Positions 29,181 through 40,385 of a stretch of 64,000 nucleotides of DNA are shown here, in pieces (position 1 is the stretch's first letter; each line of letters starts with the position of its first letter). The DNA is from Datnioides undecimradiatus (lineage: Eukaryota > Chordata > Actinopteri > Lobotiformes > Datnioididae), in the NCBI GenBank assembly GCA_008933995.1, contig WARS01000025.1, positions 5,129,477 through 5,193,476 of the forward strand. Direction: 5' to 3'. Both the position numbers and the translations under genes were made by a program. The notes beneath the pieces are model-generated. The model was not told where the DNA came from, searched no databases, and worked only from the letters and a program-made list of their open reading frames with translations.

Positions 29181-29300
29181 CCCTCCCGTTGTCTTCATAT
29201 TCTGTATACACCGCTTGTCCTCCGGGTCAAAAATGTCCCACCCTCACTAAACATCTAACATAAAGCAATTTCATTTTATTTTGAATTCAAAATCTATTTT
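29181..29300 (+). repeat. One-ended piggyBac-like repeat fragment
   Basis: A TTAA at 29177-29180 is followed by CCCTCCCGTTGTC, and then by GGGTCAAAAATGTCCC. This layout (TTAA, CCCT terminus, GGGTCAAA motif) is typical of small piggyBac-derived repeats in fish. No matching right terminus was found up to the fucosyltransferase gene, so it is probably truncated. Confidence 0.5.
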
Positions 29301-30611
29301 GCAAGAAGAAACGACCTGTCATTCATCAGAAAATGTGTGAATATCAGAGTTTTCCCTTTTTACAATGCAGAAAGACTGCATTCATTCAGCAGACACCACT
29401 GGTTTTTATTTCAACACAGCTATCATATATGTTTCCTTTACCAAAGTAGATTATTATTATTATTATTTCTTAAGGTACTGCAAAGGTGGTAAACAATGGG
29501 TTTTTTTTATCAAGTTATACTACTTGTATAGTCCAAGAAACTATCACAAATGTGCAGATAGTAGTTTTAGTTTTAACAACATAAACCAAGGCAATCTGAG
29601 GCCAACCACAAGCACTATAGGAGAACAAGCAAATAACACAGGCCACTCACTAAACACATGGTTAGTAATGCGTTATTTGAATTAGGCCCACTTCATTTAT
29701 TGTACAATTAGAATGATGATAAGATTTGTGCTCCTTTCCCTCCTCACATGCAAACATGTAGATAAACACACAATGGCATGTTGGGAGGAGTTGAAAATGC
29801 AATTGATGGATTAGAGTAAAAAAAAAAATAGTATAATAGTAAAACTAGTTTCAAAACATTTTAGTAACAATGTTCTGTTTGTTTAGGCGTCTTTCTAGTC
29901 AAGAATTAGATATGAATCCAACATCAAACCCAAACATCTAGTCTTTGATACCTTGCATGTATTTTCAAAGAAACCAGTCTGACCTCATGCCTGAGTTGAG
30001 TGAATAGAATTAAAAAGACAATGAGGTGCACCATGGCCTAACACAGACACAAAGCCATCCTAAGTTCTCAAAGTTTATCTTTAAGTTTATCCTTGTTTAA
30101 CTTGGTAAAGACAGTTTGAGCTTTCTGTTTGTTCCAGTAACACATACACACATATCTGCACACAGTCTCACAGTGTGCAACAAACTTCAACTATACCTTA
30201 TCATCTTTTATTTCCAATTTTACACATTTATCTTTTAATGCATTTGGTTTGTAGCTCCACACATTTTTATTTTTGGATATAACAACAGAAAGAAAAACAA
30301 GCAAGATAAATAGATGTATTAGTGACAGTGCAACCAGTGACATAAAAAGGGGGTCAATAAAGCAGGAAACAGCATTTTTACAGGCACACACCTAAGCCCA
30401 TAAATATACTTCCAGTTAATGACTGTGCCAGTAACTTCTATAGTCTTTGATAGATGTTGCAATATCAAATAAGTTTTGGCCTTTTAAACTCACGTCTACT
30501 TTAATTGCTGCATTCACCTGTGTTTATATGACTGACCAGTGGTACACTTCAGGGATACAATCGCAAAACAAAGTTTAATCAAAGGATTTGTTCTCTTTCC
30601 AAAGTTTAGCC

Positions 30612-31781
30612 ATGTCCTTCTCAGCCTGCCAGTGGACTCCTCTGCGCATATTTGTCTTCAGTAGCCTGGTGGTGCTGTGCTTTCTAGGCATTTTCTTCAC
30701 ATACAACCTTGACATCACATTCCCCAGTTTTGGCATAATGGAGAAGGTCGGTCAACCCTGTCCTACAGTCCAATGTCCAGTAGTAGGGCAGTCTCAGGAA
30801 ACAAACCCAAACTGTTCCACAGAGCGGCATGATGAACCACATCCCAATGATACCAAAATGACCCAGGCTCCAGCAGTGGATACTGAGCCTGACACCATTG
30901 TATTGATCTGGACATGGCCATTTGGAAATAAGCAGGATCCCGACTGCAGGCCTTTCAACATCAAAGGATGCCTGGTGACAGATGACAGGACATTTTATCA
31001 TAAAGCCCACGGGGTTTTCTTCCACCACAGGGACATCAACGGAGAACTAGCAGGTTTCCCACAAGAGCCACGTCCTTGGTTTCAGAAATGGGTGTGGATG
31101 AATATGGAGTCACCTGCAAACTCAGCTCCACACTCGAAGATTAATCACTTGATGAACTTAACATGCAATTTTAGGCTTGATTCAAGTATTCCTGTTCCTT
31201 ATGGTTATCTGGTGCCACGGACACCTGAAGATGAGAGCTTCAAATTGCCAGCAAAGGACAAGTTGGTCTGTTGGATTGTGAGCCGATGGAGCCAGGGTTT
31301 GAAAAGAGTTCAGTACTTCGAGGAACTGAAAAAACATATAACAGTTCACGGTTATGGAGACGCCTTTAATCATCATTTAAATGATGATGAATATAAAAAG
31401 ATAGTTCCAAGTTGTAAATTCTACCTGTCCTTCGAAAACTCGGTCTACAAAGACTACATGACAGAGAAGCTATTCGTACCTATGAGACTGGGAAGTGTGC
31501 CGGTAGTTCTGGGTACCTCAAGACAGAATTATGAGGACCATATCCCAGCAGATTCTTTCATTCACGTGGATGACTTTTCCTCAGCGAAGGAGTTAGCAGA
31601 CAGGTTAAACTACCTTGACCAAAACGATTCTGAGTACATGGCATACTTGAGCTGGACAAGCAAGTTTAAAGTGAAAACAACCTGGTTTGGCACAGAACAT
31701 GCCTGCAGAACGTGTAGTTACTTACAAAAGCACAAAGAGTACCAAGCTTTTCACGATCTTAACAAATGGTACTGGGGTTAA
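30612..31781 (+). CDS. Alpha-1,3-fucosyltransferase, FUT9-like (GT10 family)
   Basis: A single coding exon of 389 codons, starting at the ATG at 30612; just upstream is a splice acceptor (TTCTCTTTCCAAAG, exon from 30605), as expected for vertebrate FUT genes with one coding exon. It encodes a type II Golgi protein: a short cytosolic tail, a membrane segment at about residues 11-31 (FVFSSLVVLCFLGIFF), a stem, then the catalytic domain. Family motifs seen include HHRDI, WVWMNMESP, FYLSFENS, DYMTEKLF and LGSVPVVLG. Four N-glycosylation sequons occur (NCS, NDT, NLT, NDS). The enzyme should transfer fucose from GDP-fucose to N-acetylglucosamine in LacNAc chains (Lewis x type). Overall it is closest to FUT9 (359 residues in human), with a longer stem. 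Fish carry lineage-specific FUT copies, so I give no symbol. Confidence 0.93.
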   Translation: MSFSACQWTPLRIFVFSSLVVLCFLGIFFTYNLDITFPSFGIMEKVGQPCPTVQCPVVGQSQETNPNCSTERHDEPHPNDTKMTQAPAVDTEPDTIVLIWTWPFGNKQDPDCRPFNIKGCLVTDDRTFYHKAHGVFFHHRDINGELAGFPQEPRPWFQKWVWMNMESPANSAPHSKINHLMNLTCNFRLDSSIPVPYGYLVPRTPEDESFKLPAKDKLVCWIVSRWSQGLKRVQYFEELKKHITVHGYGDAFNHHLNDDEYKKIVPSCKFYLSFENSVYKDYMTEKLFVPMRLGSVPVVLGTSRQNYEDHIPADSFIHVDDFSSAKELADRLNYLDQNDSEYMAYLSWTSKFKVKTTWFGTEHACRTCSYLQKHKEYQAFHDLNKWYWG

Positions 31782-33001
31782 AGCAACTCTGACATGAAAG
31801 AAAGATCTGCCAAATTGCATTTCTGTCTGGGACACTGACAGTAATACCTTTAAACCAACACACAGACATCAGCTACTTCACAGCAGAGTGAGCGTCATCA
31901 CGGACATTCAGCAGAGCTTTTCATTACTCATTTTTGTGTGACGATGGATAAACCTTCCTTGGGACCCTTATATTTGGTAACTGTGACTTCCACTGACAAT
32001 CCTATTTATTGAAAGGAACTGTACTCTCCACCACAGTAAAAGGTAAAAGGTTTTTTAATTATTTTATCCTGTAAAAGACTCTGGACACGCATCCCTTCCC
32101 CCATAGTTGTCTTTTTAATTTTTATTTTTTTTTTTTACAATGTAACAGCATTGACACCTGTTGAACAACTGATGCTAGCCATTGTAATTATGATTTGGTT
32201 ACGAGCTATTATACTCCAGTAAGTGTTTCGTCACTTATTATCGTTAAAACAATGTTTTAATAGTTAGAATTATGTAATGGTATGAGTGTTGGTTAAACTG
32301 CGCTTGCTAATGGTGTTTATACTCCAAATACCATTTTATGTTTTGAATCACAGTTGTCTGACCAAATGGATGTACTGTACTGCACTGTACAGGAAATACA
32401 GGAAGATATACTGAGGTACTAGTTTCAAGCAGACTTAGTGGTTTCAGCTTCAAATGTCTATTAAGGCCTTCCTGGCTTTATGCAGCTGCTTTGGAGAAAG
32501 TATGAAGGAGCTACCTGACAAACTGTTAGGAGGCTGGTCCTTACTTGAGCTCAGGAAACTTTTTTAAAATCTCTTTAGTTTTTAACTTTTCAAAGTCTGC
32601 AAGGAGCTCAGTGGTGGTGGAAAAGAAGCCTCACGAAAGCTGTTTTGCACATTATCTCTTTGAAGTGTATTTGGGAAAACGCAAAAGACCAAAGATGGCC
32701 AAAGAAGTTATAGTAGTAAAACTATTTTATTTGGTATTCAACTCACAAAAAAAAAAATCAACCTCGGCATGACAATGCTGACTTTTTTAAAACAACATCA
32801 AATCAGCTGGGGTTTGACCTGAAACGCCTTGGTGACTAATGCCTGGATGCCTGGATATGGAGCACCGTGAGAAATGTTCTTCTCTCTTATGTCAAACATG
32901 CTCACTCTGCAATTTAATGAATTTTTATTATTGCATCATAAAATGAACGTTTGTCACATTCAAACATCAAAAAATTGCACAATGCTTATAAAGCTTATAA
33001 C

Positions 33002-33692
33002 TAGGGATGTCCCGATCCGATCACGTGATCGGAAATCGGCCCCGATCACGTGGTTTCGGACTCGAACGGAATCGGACGTTACCTCCCAATCAGGATCGGA
33101 TATATATGTATATATATTCTTATGATTTTTTTAACATATCCTAGATGAGATCTATAGTTATGCGCTGGCACAGAGTGAGACTCCACACAGAAACATCAAC
33201 ATCATGACATCATTTTGATGCAGACACGCTATTGGTTAAATGCCTGCACGGAAGCAGACAGCTCGAAGCGCAAAGCGCGAGTACAGAGAGGAGATAAGAA
33301 GAGGAGTAGGCTATAATGTTTGGCGAGTATGTCTGCGGTCTGGAAATACTATAAAGTTGATGACAACAACATTGCCATAGCAAACTGTGAGATATGTAAA
33401 CTTGGGATTGCAAGGGGTGGAAAGGAAAGGGCTACATTTAACACAACAAACCTGATACGGCACCTGCTGGGTATTTTAAATTGAGGTGCTGAATGTTAAA
33501 ACAGTTATTGATTTGTTGACTCTTAAAATAAGGTGAGATAAATAAAAAAATAAGGAACATGCCGGATCTGTTTCTTCGCTCTTCTTTATGTATTATGTAA
33601 GTATCGGATCGGGACTCGGTATCGGCAGATACTCAAAATCAAATGATCGGACTCGGATCGGAGGGCCAAAAAACCTGATCGGGACATCCCTA
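33002..33692 (+). mobile_element. Non-autonomous hAT-like transposon, 691 bp, with target-site duplication
   Basis: The ends are perfect 16-bp inverted repeats: TAGGGATGTCCCGATC at 33002-33017 and its reverse complement at 33677-33692. Both flanks carry the 8-bp duplication CTTATAAC (32994-33001 and 33693-33700), the hallmark of hAT insertion. Subterminal GATC-rich words include the 16-bp palindrome CCGATCACGTGATCGG at 33017-33032. The interior keeps a BED zinc-finger exon but no transposase core. The intact duplication and termini suggest a fairly recent insertion. Confidence 0.92.
33329..33484 (+). pseudogene. Remnant BED zinc-finger exon of a hAT transposase
   Basis: An ATG at 33329 opens 51 codons to TGA at 33482-33484, starting MSAVWKYYKVDDNN. 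Features of a BED finger are present: the aromatic start (VWKYY), C-x2-C (CEIC), and TTNLIRHL before the place of the second histidine. A donor-like G|GTATTT follows HLL, so this looks like the first transposase exon with the rest deleted. It is short but uninterrupted. Confidence 0.7.
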
Positions 33693-33750
33693 CTTATAAC
33701 CAAATGAATCTTCCTGTCTTTCATAATAAACAGAAGTTTTGAATTTGGTG

Positions 33751-35128
33751 TCTGGTGTGACACTTCCAAGTTGGTAGTGCTGGTAGTGGTACATTTAACA
33801 GAAGCCAGCAAAGATTGGTTCACCAGAGCTGAAGGGAGGGGCAACTGTAGCTACACAGTAGGCTACAGCAACTGTAATCATCATAGTGGAGTTTAGGGAG
33901 TCCAAGGCTCATCCACACTGTTTTTGTAATCACTGTCACTGGCAGACACAAAACAAATTTGACAATATAGCTTTAACTACGTGGTGGTGCTGCTACAACA
34001 ACACACAGAGATAGCAATAGTGGTCACAATCCAGCGGATTTGGCTGAACATTGATACTGACCACAGTCCCAGACCAGATCTTCTTGGGAGGGGTGAACTG
34101 GACTTAAATCTGCCTAAAATTTCTGCAGTCTGAGTCAGGCACGACTGTTTTCACAAAGTCATCTGTTGCCCTGATAAGTGGTGATGTTGAACTAAACAAT
34201 CCCCTTTTAGAGAAGTTTATAACCCCTAATGTTGTCGTAGTGACATATTCAGCCTTATGGAAGCCAAGAACATTTGTGCTTGCAATTGGGGGTTTTTTAA
34301 TACTGTGCTTTTGAGCTAATAGTTAATGATTTTGTTATCTCCAGAAAACAAACTCTGTGATCTTGAGATGATGAGATAATGTACAAAAATCATGAGGAAA
34401 CAGAGTTTTTTTTCCCCTCTTATGTGTGTCAGACACCAGGAATGCCACGCAGGCTTGTGTAGATGGTATCTTGACAGCAGGTAGCAACTGATTTACCAGA
34501 ATCCCATCCATAAAAACCATTGTTCCTGACAGAAACAGGACATGATTTGTCCTGTATTTTTCATCTACATCCAACTCCAATGCATACGCAATGGTTTCAC
34601 ATGCTTAGAATGACATACGGAGTTAAATAATACCATAGGAGTTTCATTAGCAGACAAGTATTAAACCAGATTATGTCAAAAACAGTGACACCTAGGACAG
34701 GCAAGTCACTCATCATTGTTGCCCTGGTTCCAGAGACACAGACAGGCTTAATCAACCCATTATCATGTGAAAATGGGCTTCAACTGCTCGACTGAGATAA
34801 CAAAATTCATAATCATTTGACTATGAACAAATGTCATTATTTATCAGTAAGACAGTGTATGTATTGTTTTCAAGCAGGAGACAATGATCAATAAATGATT
34901 TTGTTTTGATTATTATCACATTATTTTATTTTTTCTCGTTTAAGGATGTTACCCCAACTCTTAAGTGCAAGGATCTAATTTAAAGTAATCACATTGCCAC
35001 ACACCTGAACTGTGATATATATGTGAATAATTTAAAAGATGATCACATTACTGGGTGACTGTGACTAGAGAGGGGAATTTCAACTGTAGGTAACGGTGAC
35101 TTTTGGGAGGGAGTACTGAACTGGCGCT
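33751..35128. other. Intergenic DNA, nothing recognised
   Basis: AT-rich, with only short reading frames and no transposon termini that I can identify. Confidence 0.4.
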
Positions 35129-35132
35129 TTAA

Positions 35133-36118
35133 CCCTTAAGAGGTCCTTTAATATCCTAACACATTTGTCCCTAATGACAAAAAATGTCACCTTCCCAAAA
35201 ACTGCTGTAAAAATATTAGATATTATATTTTCTTTTTACTTTAAATAAGTAGGTCTACTTCAGCCTGAAATATATATATCAAATAATAATTATATTTTTG
35301 TGGTTTTTAACCCTTTAAAGGCCAGGATGTTTACATAACTCCAGTTTTTTTATTAAAAAAAAAACTAAAATAATTTCCATAAAATACATTTCAAGGAGTA
35401 TTTTATGATTATTATTATTATTATGCCCAGAGATGGGTCAATGATTGGCAGCAACATTGATTTTGATGCATTGTTGTTGTTTTTTTGTTGTTGTTGTTGT
35501 TTTTGCAGTGTCAGATTTAAGAAAAAACTCACACTCAAGGTCCTAACGACAAAAAAATGTCACCTTCCCCAAAACTGCTGTAAAAATATTATATATTAAT
35601 ATTTTTTTCCACTTTAAATGAGTCAGTTGAAAAAAAATTTAAGTTATTTTCATAAAATACATTTCAAGAAGTATTAGATTATTATTATTATTATGCCCTG
35701 AGATGGGTCAGTGATTGGCGGCAACATTGAATCCAACATCAATAGTGACACATACTTTTTACTATGCTTTGAATAGGAAAAAGTAGCACTATCTGGTGAA
35801 CAAATATAAAAATTAAAAAATGAATGCTAGTAGTCCTAAATAAATCGTAACATAAAGGAACGCATTAGTTTATGTTAAGATAAATGTGGGATCGAAAATG
35901 GCATTTTCAATGGTTTTCAATTGGACATTTTCTGTCGTTAGGATCAAATGTGTTTTAGGCTATTTTAGGCTAATTTAAGGAACTGAGATAACAATTCTAA
36001 AGTTTTGTTAAAAATGAATCCTCTGGCAGATTTGAGCTATATTCATTCAACACAGCCAAAATGGCTTGAAAATAAAAAAAACTGAATGGCGCAAAATGTC
36101 CCTAGGATCTCTTAAGGG
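35133..36118. mobile_element. piggyBac-like non-autonomous element flanked by TTAA
   Basis: The left end is TTAA (35129-35132) then CCCTTAAGAGGTCC. The right end, read inward on the minus strand, is TTAA (36119-36122) then CCCTTAAGAGATCC, giving 13 of 14 matches. A second inverted pair lies inside: CACATTTGTCCCTAATGACA near 35160 and a diverged reverse copy near 35930-35960. The interior holds two diverged direct copies of a module: one at about 35163-35460, the other at about 35540-35731. Both include TGTCACCTTCCC, AACTGCTGTAAAAATATTA and GAGATGGGTCA. A further TTAACCCTTTAAAGGCC at 35307 may be a nested end. No transposase ORF remains. Confidence 0.75.
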
Positions 36119-36443
36119 TTAACTTGATTTATGATGAGGACGTGTGTGTTTTTCTTTGGCTGCACTTTGGTTCGCAGGTGTTGCTATGCCAAGTTCTGCA
36201 TGCCCGCAGGGAAATTGCATCTCGCGGGAGAACACACAGCTAAAAGGAAAACTACCAAACATTGGCTTGACTTTTGGGCACATTGCCACTGAAAAACATC
36301 AAAAATGTTCTTTGTCAGGTTTTTTAATGATGATAAATGATTTGAGTACTACAGTTTTTGATTGTTCTGGGTTACCAGCATTTCCTTGATACTACTGGTT
36401 CTCATTATTTTTAAATGTAGAGAAATGAATGTCAGGTGTGAAA

Positions 36444-36479
36444 GACACGCTTGTTAGAGTACGTGCCAACAAGCGTGTC
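36444..36479. repeat. Perfect 12-bp stem, 12-nt loop hairpin
   Basis: GACACGCTTGTT (36444-36455) pairs exactly with AACAAGCGTGTC (36468-36479) around the loop AGAGTACGTGCC. It is too short for a typical miRNA precursor and has no Rho-independent context. It may be a relic of a palindromic repeat. Confidence 0.8.
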
Positions 36480-37360
36480 CTGTCAGAAAGGGTGTATGCA
36501 TTATTTGACAGGACTGATTGATGCCTCTGGGTAATACGGCGTTATTATTTTAGCTTAGGTCATTATTAAGTGTGAGGAACTCAGACTGTGGAGTCAAAAC
36601 AGCTCAAAATATGTTTGTGCTTGTAATAATAAATATGCTACTAAAAGTCATTTGATGTATGGACATAGATCAATGGAAATAATGAAGAATTGGTTTTACA
36701 AATGTATTAACTGGATCAGTTTGGATCAACTGTGATTAATATATTTAAAAACTGGATATTAGAATTAGCAGTGCAATGAGTTGTAACTGAATTTCTTAAA
36801 TCATTAATTTTATTTCTCTGTTAATTGACATTGTTCATTTTTCAGTTCACTTTTTTATATCAAAATTGTTCATGTTTGAGAGGGAATGATGTGTTGGTGC
36901 TAGGTGTCATACTACTCATTCAAACTGATATGTGAGGCCAGATTGAACTAAAGCTATAAAGCTGTTGGTTGTTTCTATTGTGACAGAATCCGAATAAAGA
37001 GAGTCAGAGTTGGACTTTGTTCTTTGCAAGAAGCCTGTAAACATTTTAGAGCTAACAGAGCGGTCACTAGTTTCTGCCTGTAAAAGGAAACCGTTTGACT
37101 CAACAAAAATGAACAACTCACTTTAAGTCACACAAAAGTATCCTTTAGTCCTACAGCCCATCTAGTGGCCACCAGTATAACAACTCTTAAATTCCCTTTC
37201 TCCCAATATACGACACAGCTAAACCACATTTCTTTTGATGACTACTTAACTTCATCTTTCACTGTGAGTTAAAAAGGTAATTTTTATGCTATTTGGTTTT
37301 AAGTGTGCCATTAATATGGCACATGATTTGAGAGCTTATGATGGCCCAGGGATCTGTATG

Positions 37361-37386
37361 CACGCACGCACGCACACACACACACA
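37361..37386. repeat. CACG/CA microsatellite
   Basis: Three CACG-type tetramers pass directly into a (CA)n run. Confidence 0.9.
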
Positions 37387-37991
37387 TCTAAAGTCAACCA
37401 TGGGTTAATAAAAAGCTATGCTTCAGTTCCAAGGTCATCCTTAACACTTGCCCTTTTCCCATGAAGTAAGAAGTATTTACCCGTTCATCTATTGTCAATG
37501 TGTGTAATCAGTTTCAATAATTATTTATTTTTAGCAGAAAAGTTTGCAAAACTCACCTCAGTGAACATCCAAATCATCAAGATCAAGTGTTCATTCACTT
37601 ATTTACTTTGTTCCTTTAGATGAAAATAAACATATTTTTGATGTTTAACCAGATGGTTTTCAGTATGCTTGACGTCAAATTTGTATTATTATGAGGTACA
37701 ATGAAAATTTGCCGTATAACAAGCAAAAAAACATGCCTGATTTGAATTTGGCTACCATCCTTCAAAGTTGCCACCTTGTGCAATGATGCACTACTCCTGA
37801 GATCTCTCCCTGGATGTCCTGTCATGTAGCGTTGTAAAGCACTGTCTGTCGGTCCATAGTAACAACGCACAAATGTGCACAGATCGCAGACGTCCGGTGC
37901 AAGTGGTCACAAAACAGCCTGTATTTTAGCCTTTTTCTTTAACCTTTTCACGTGTATCCTACTCACGTGTGTTTGTGAATCCCGGGGACAT

Positions 37992-38115
37992 CCTGCTTCA
38001 ACACACCTGATTCAAATAAATGAGTCGATCATTTTAATCAGGTGTTGTGGAGTAAGGAAACGTCAAAAACGTGCAGGAGTAGAGGATGTACCCAGGATTG
38101 AGAGACATTGGTTTA
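37992..38115. repeat. Palindromic fish DNA-transposon fragment
   Basis: CACACCTGATTCAAATAAATGA is mirrored on the opposite strand by the block around TTTAATCAGGTGTTGTGG, followed by GGAAACGTCAAAAACGTGCAGG. This order (CACCTGATTCA, TCAGGTGT, GGAAACATC, ACATGCAGG) is familiar from dispersed teleost hAT-derived repeats. The edges are decayed. Confidence 0.55.
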
Positions 38116-38149
38116 TACAGAAACACAGATGCTGCTGTGAACTCACTGA

Positions 38150-38531
38150 GGTTACATCCGTAAACAAAGACGTCCCACGTGAAGCAGCGCGGGAACGTAC
38201 CATTTGAACCAAGGGGGGTGTATTGTAGACACTCGCATTATCTCCATCTTCCCACGTTAAATACGACATTTTAATTGGAAATATGGCGAAACACTTAATT
38301 TATCATCCACGCAGTTGACTTGTATTCATAAACGTTGTCTTTGCCCTAGCTGGGCCGTTAAACACCCCCACGCGTGTGAAATGGTTTCGCCTGTTTGTCC
38401 TCAGAGCCAGCTGGGGTAAAGAAGGACCTTTAAACAGAGAGACGAACAGTGCGAGACGACGACCAGACTTTCTTAGGAGCTGAGCTATTTTTGGTGTCAG
38501 GTCTCCCCCTTTTCCGGAGATTTGAATGAGG
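38150..38531 (+). promoter_or_regulatory. Candidate upstream promoter or 5' UTR exon region of tcp11l2
   Basis: This patch is richer in CpG than its surroundings and ends in a donor-like TTTGAATGAG|GTAAAAG at 38530. It could be a non-coding first exon splicing to the acceptor TTTGCAG before 41165. No start codon is needed. Support is limited to composition and one splice site. Confidence 0.3.
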
Positions 38532-40130
38532 TAAAAGTCGCTTTTGTTCCCTGTATTTTAATCCGGTTGAAATCGTGACTCTCCTCCCTTTGTCAACTTT
38601 CACGTTCATTTGAGTTTGGTTTTGTTGTGGAGCGGAAACTTGGGTACAGTCGTCGAGACATGTCAACGCTAATGTCGACCTACAGCTGCTGTGTTAAAGT
38701 AATTTAATCATTTATTTTGCTTTGTTTTTGCCACAGCGTTTCGTTGAGTAACAAAGACTGCCGTGCAGACGCTGCTGACATTGACATTGACAGTCACAGG
38801 CAGCAAATGTCTTTCGCAGCAACAGCGTAAGAGTCTTCCTGCGTTGTTGTTTCTGCCCCTGGCGTTGACATAGATATAAAATGTACAATTTTAGATGTGC
38901 ATGGAGTTCTTGTTTTGGTCCGCTGCTCAGATCACGTGTACCCACTTCTTACGCGTGTGTGGATGTTTTTTTATCCATGTGCATAGCAATGTAACCAAAC
39001 GTCTGCCATGTACGGATGAGAGGCAGGGAGCTGCAGCCAATGACGACAGTCCCCGTGTGGTTGGCCCAGCCTACTTGAGCCACTGCTTTGTTTACATTAC
39101 GCTGCAGTCAAATCTGGATCCCAGATGGCTGCCTTTGTCTCTGCAGGAGTTACTGTAATAGTATGTAGCTGATACCAGAAAACCTGTACATGGAGACACG
39201 GCACTTCCTGTTTTTGCTCACGTTTTTGGTCCGATGACATTCAACAAAAACACCTAGGTAACTTATTAATATATCCATGCAGACATGTTATCAGCACAGT
39301 GCATTCAATTGCTGTACTTTACAGTTTACAATGTATTTCAAATCAGTCCATTCCTTTACAAAGGTCTTTCTAAAGCCACTACATGTCCAAACATGTCCAT
39401 ACATGTAAGATGTTCAGGCTTTTCCTTTCTGATGGGTCTGTCAGAACATCATATTTGTCAACAGCATATCATCTTATTTGACACAGCAGTCGTACTACCC
39501 AAAGAGGACTTCTCACAATGAAGCAGCAGATGACAGAGTGGAGCTAATCCGTAATCAGTTTTCTGGACTGCTCTGCTCCCATCGCTCTACATAATCTCTG
39601 AAAATTGGCCTGCTGCATCCCTGTGACCTAGCTGACAACTCTAGCAGATGATGATGTAATGAATGAGCATGGGGGGGGGTCACACACTCCCCACACCCAC
39701 CGCCACCCCCTGGGCTATCTTTAAACCAAAAGAGCAGCGAGGGAGTGTGCATTCATTTTTGGCTGCAGATAACTGAGACCAGGACAGGAACACCCAAGGG
39801 TCACCCTGCCAGCACCGTGTGTCTCAGATAATATTAGAAAGGCATAGGCCTACTTAATTAACACTGTTACAGTAATCAATTCATAACACATTTTATTTAG
39901 CCAAGTGTGGTGATTTGTTAATGTGTCTGTAATAAGAACATGTACACAACTTGTGTACTTAAAGTTTGAATTGCTCAGTTCACTCCGGTTGGCTTACAGT
40001 CATCTTACTCTTCTCACAAACATTTAGGTCCTTTTGTTATGCTAATTTATATTTGTGTAGAAGACGGACAACACAGGAACAGGTGTAACATGATCATTAT
40101 GACAGTTGGGAAGTGCCTCTGTTGTGCAGT

Positions 40131-40144
40131 GTTGCCATGGAGAC
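40131..40144 (+). promoter_or_regulatory. RFX/X-box-like site
   Basis: GTTGCCATGGAGAC matches the left half (GTTGCC) and spacing of the RFX X-box, with two departures from the canonical right half GGYAAC. It lies about 1 kb upstream of the tcp11l2 start codon. Confidence 0.45.
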
Positions 40145-40371
40145 ACATTTGATGTCAGCCTGGGCATGGGGTCCCTTTTGTCCTCATAGAATACAGGTAG
40201 TTGATTAAATGGGATTGCCAACGGGACGACTGATACGTGGATTCTGTTTGTGTCCTGACTAGGAAATCACCGGACAGTGTTTTTCCAGCGGATTACTTCA
40301 CCGTCCGTGAGTTTAACGCCAGGATAATAAGATGTTGATGTTCAGAACTGTGCAGCAAGGCAGCTACTTCC

Positions 40372-40385
40372 GTTACCATGGAGAC
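40372..40385 (+). promoter_or_regulatory. Second RFX/X-box-like site
   Basis: GTTACCATGGAGAC differs from the site at 40131 at one base and lies 241 bp downstream of it in the same orientation, about 0.8 kb before the tcp11l2 start codon. Confidence 0.45.

Larger units (their letters stand above)
31782..33750 (+). other. Probable 3' UTR of the fucosyltransferase gene, interrupted by a hAT-like element
   Basis: After the TAA stop there is no other ORF. The first good poly(A) signal I see, AATAAA at 33725-33730, is followed by a GT-rich stretch (TTTGGTGTCTGGTGTG). If used, the transcript would contain the 33002-33692 insertion. A T-run at 32126-32137 and an A-run at 32748-32757 are simple sequence. 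Confidence 0.4.
36123..37991. other. Intergenic DNA with minor repeats
   Basis: Holds a perfect 12-bp hairpin at 36444-36479 and a CACG/CA microsatellite at 37361-37386. No gene was recognised. Confidence 0.4.

Noticed and set aside
40295..40312. Possible tiny exon between TTTTTCCAG and GTGAGT upstream of tcp11l2
   Set aside because: Splice-like words alone in non-coding DNA, with no frame to test.
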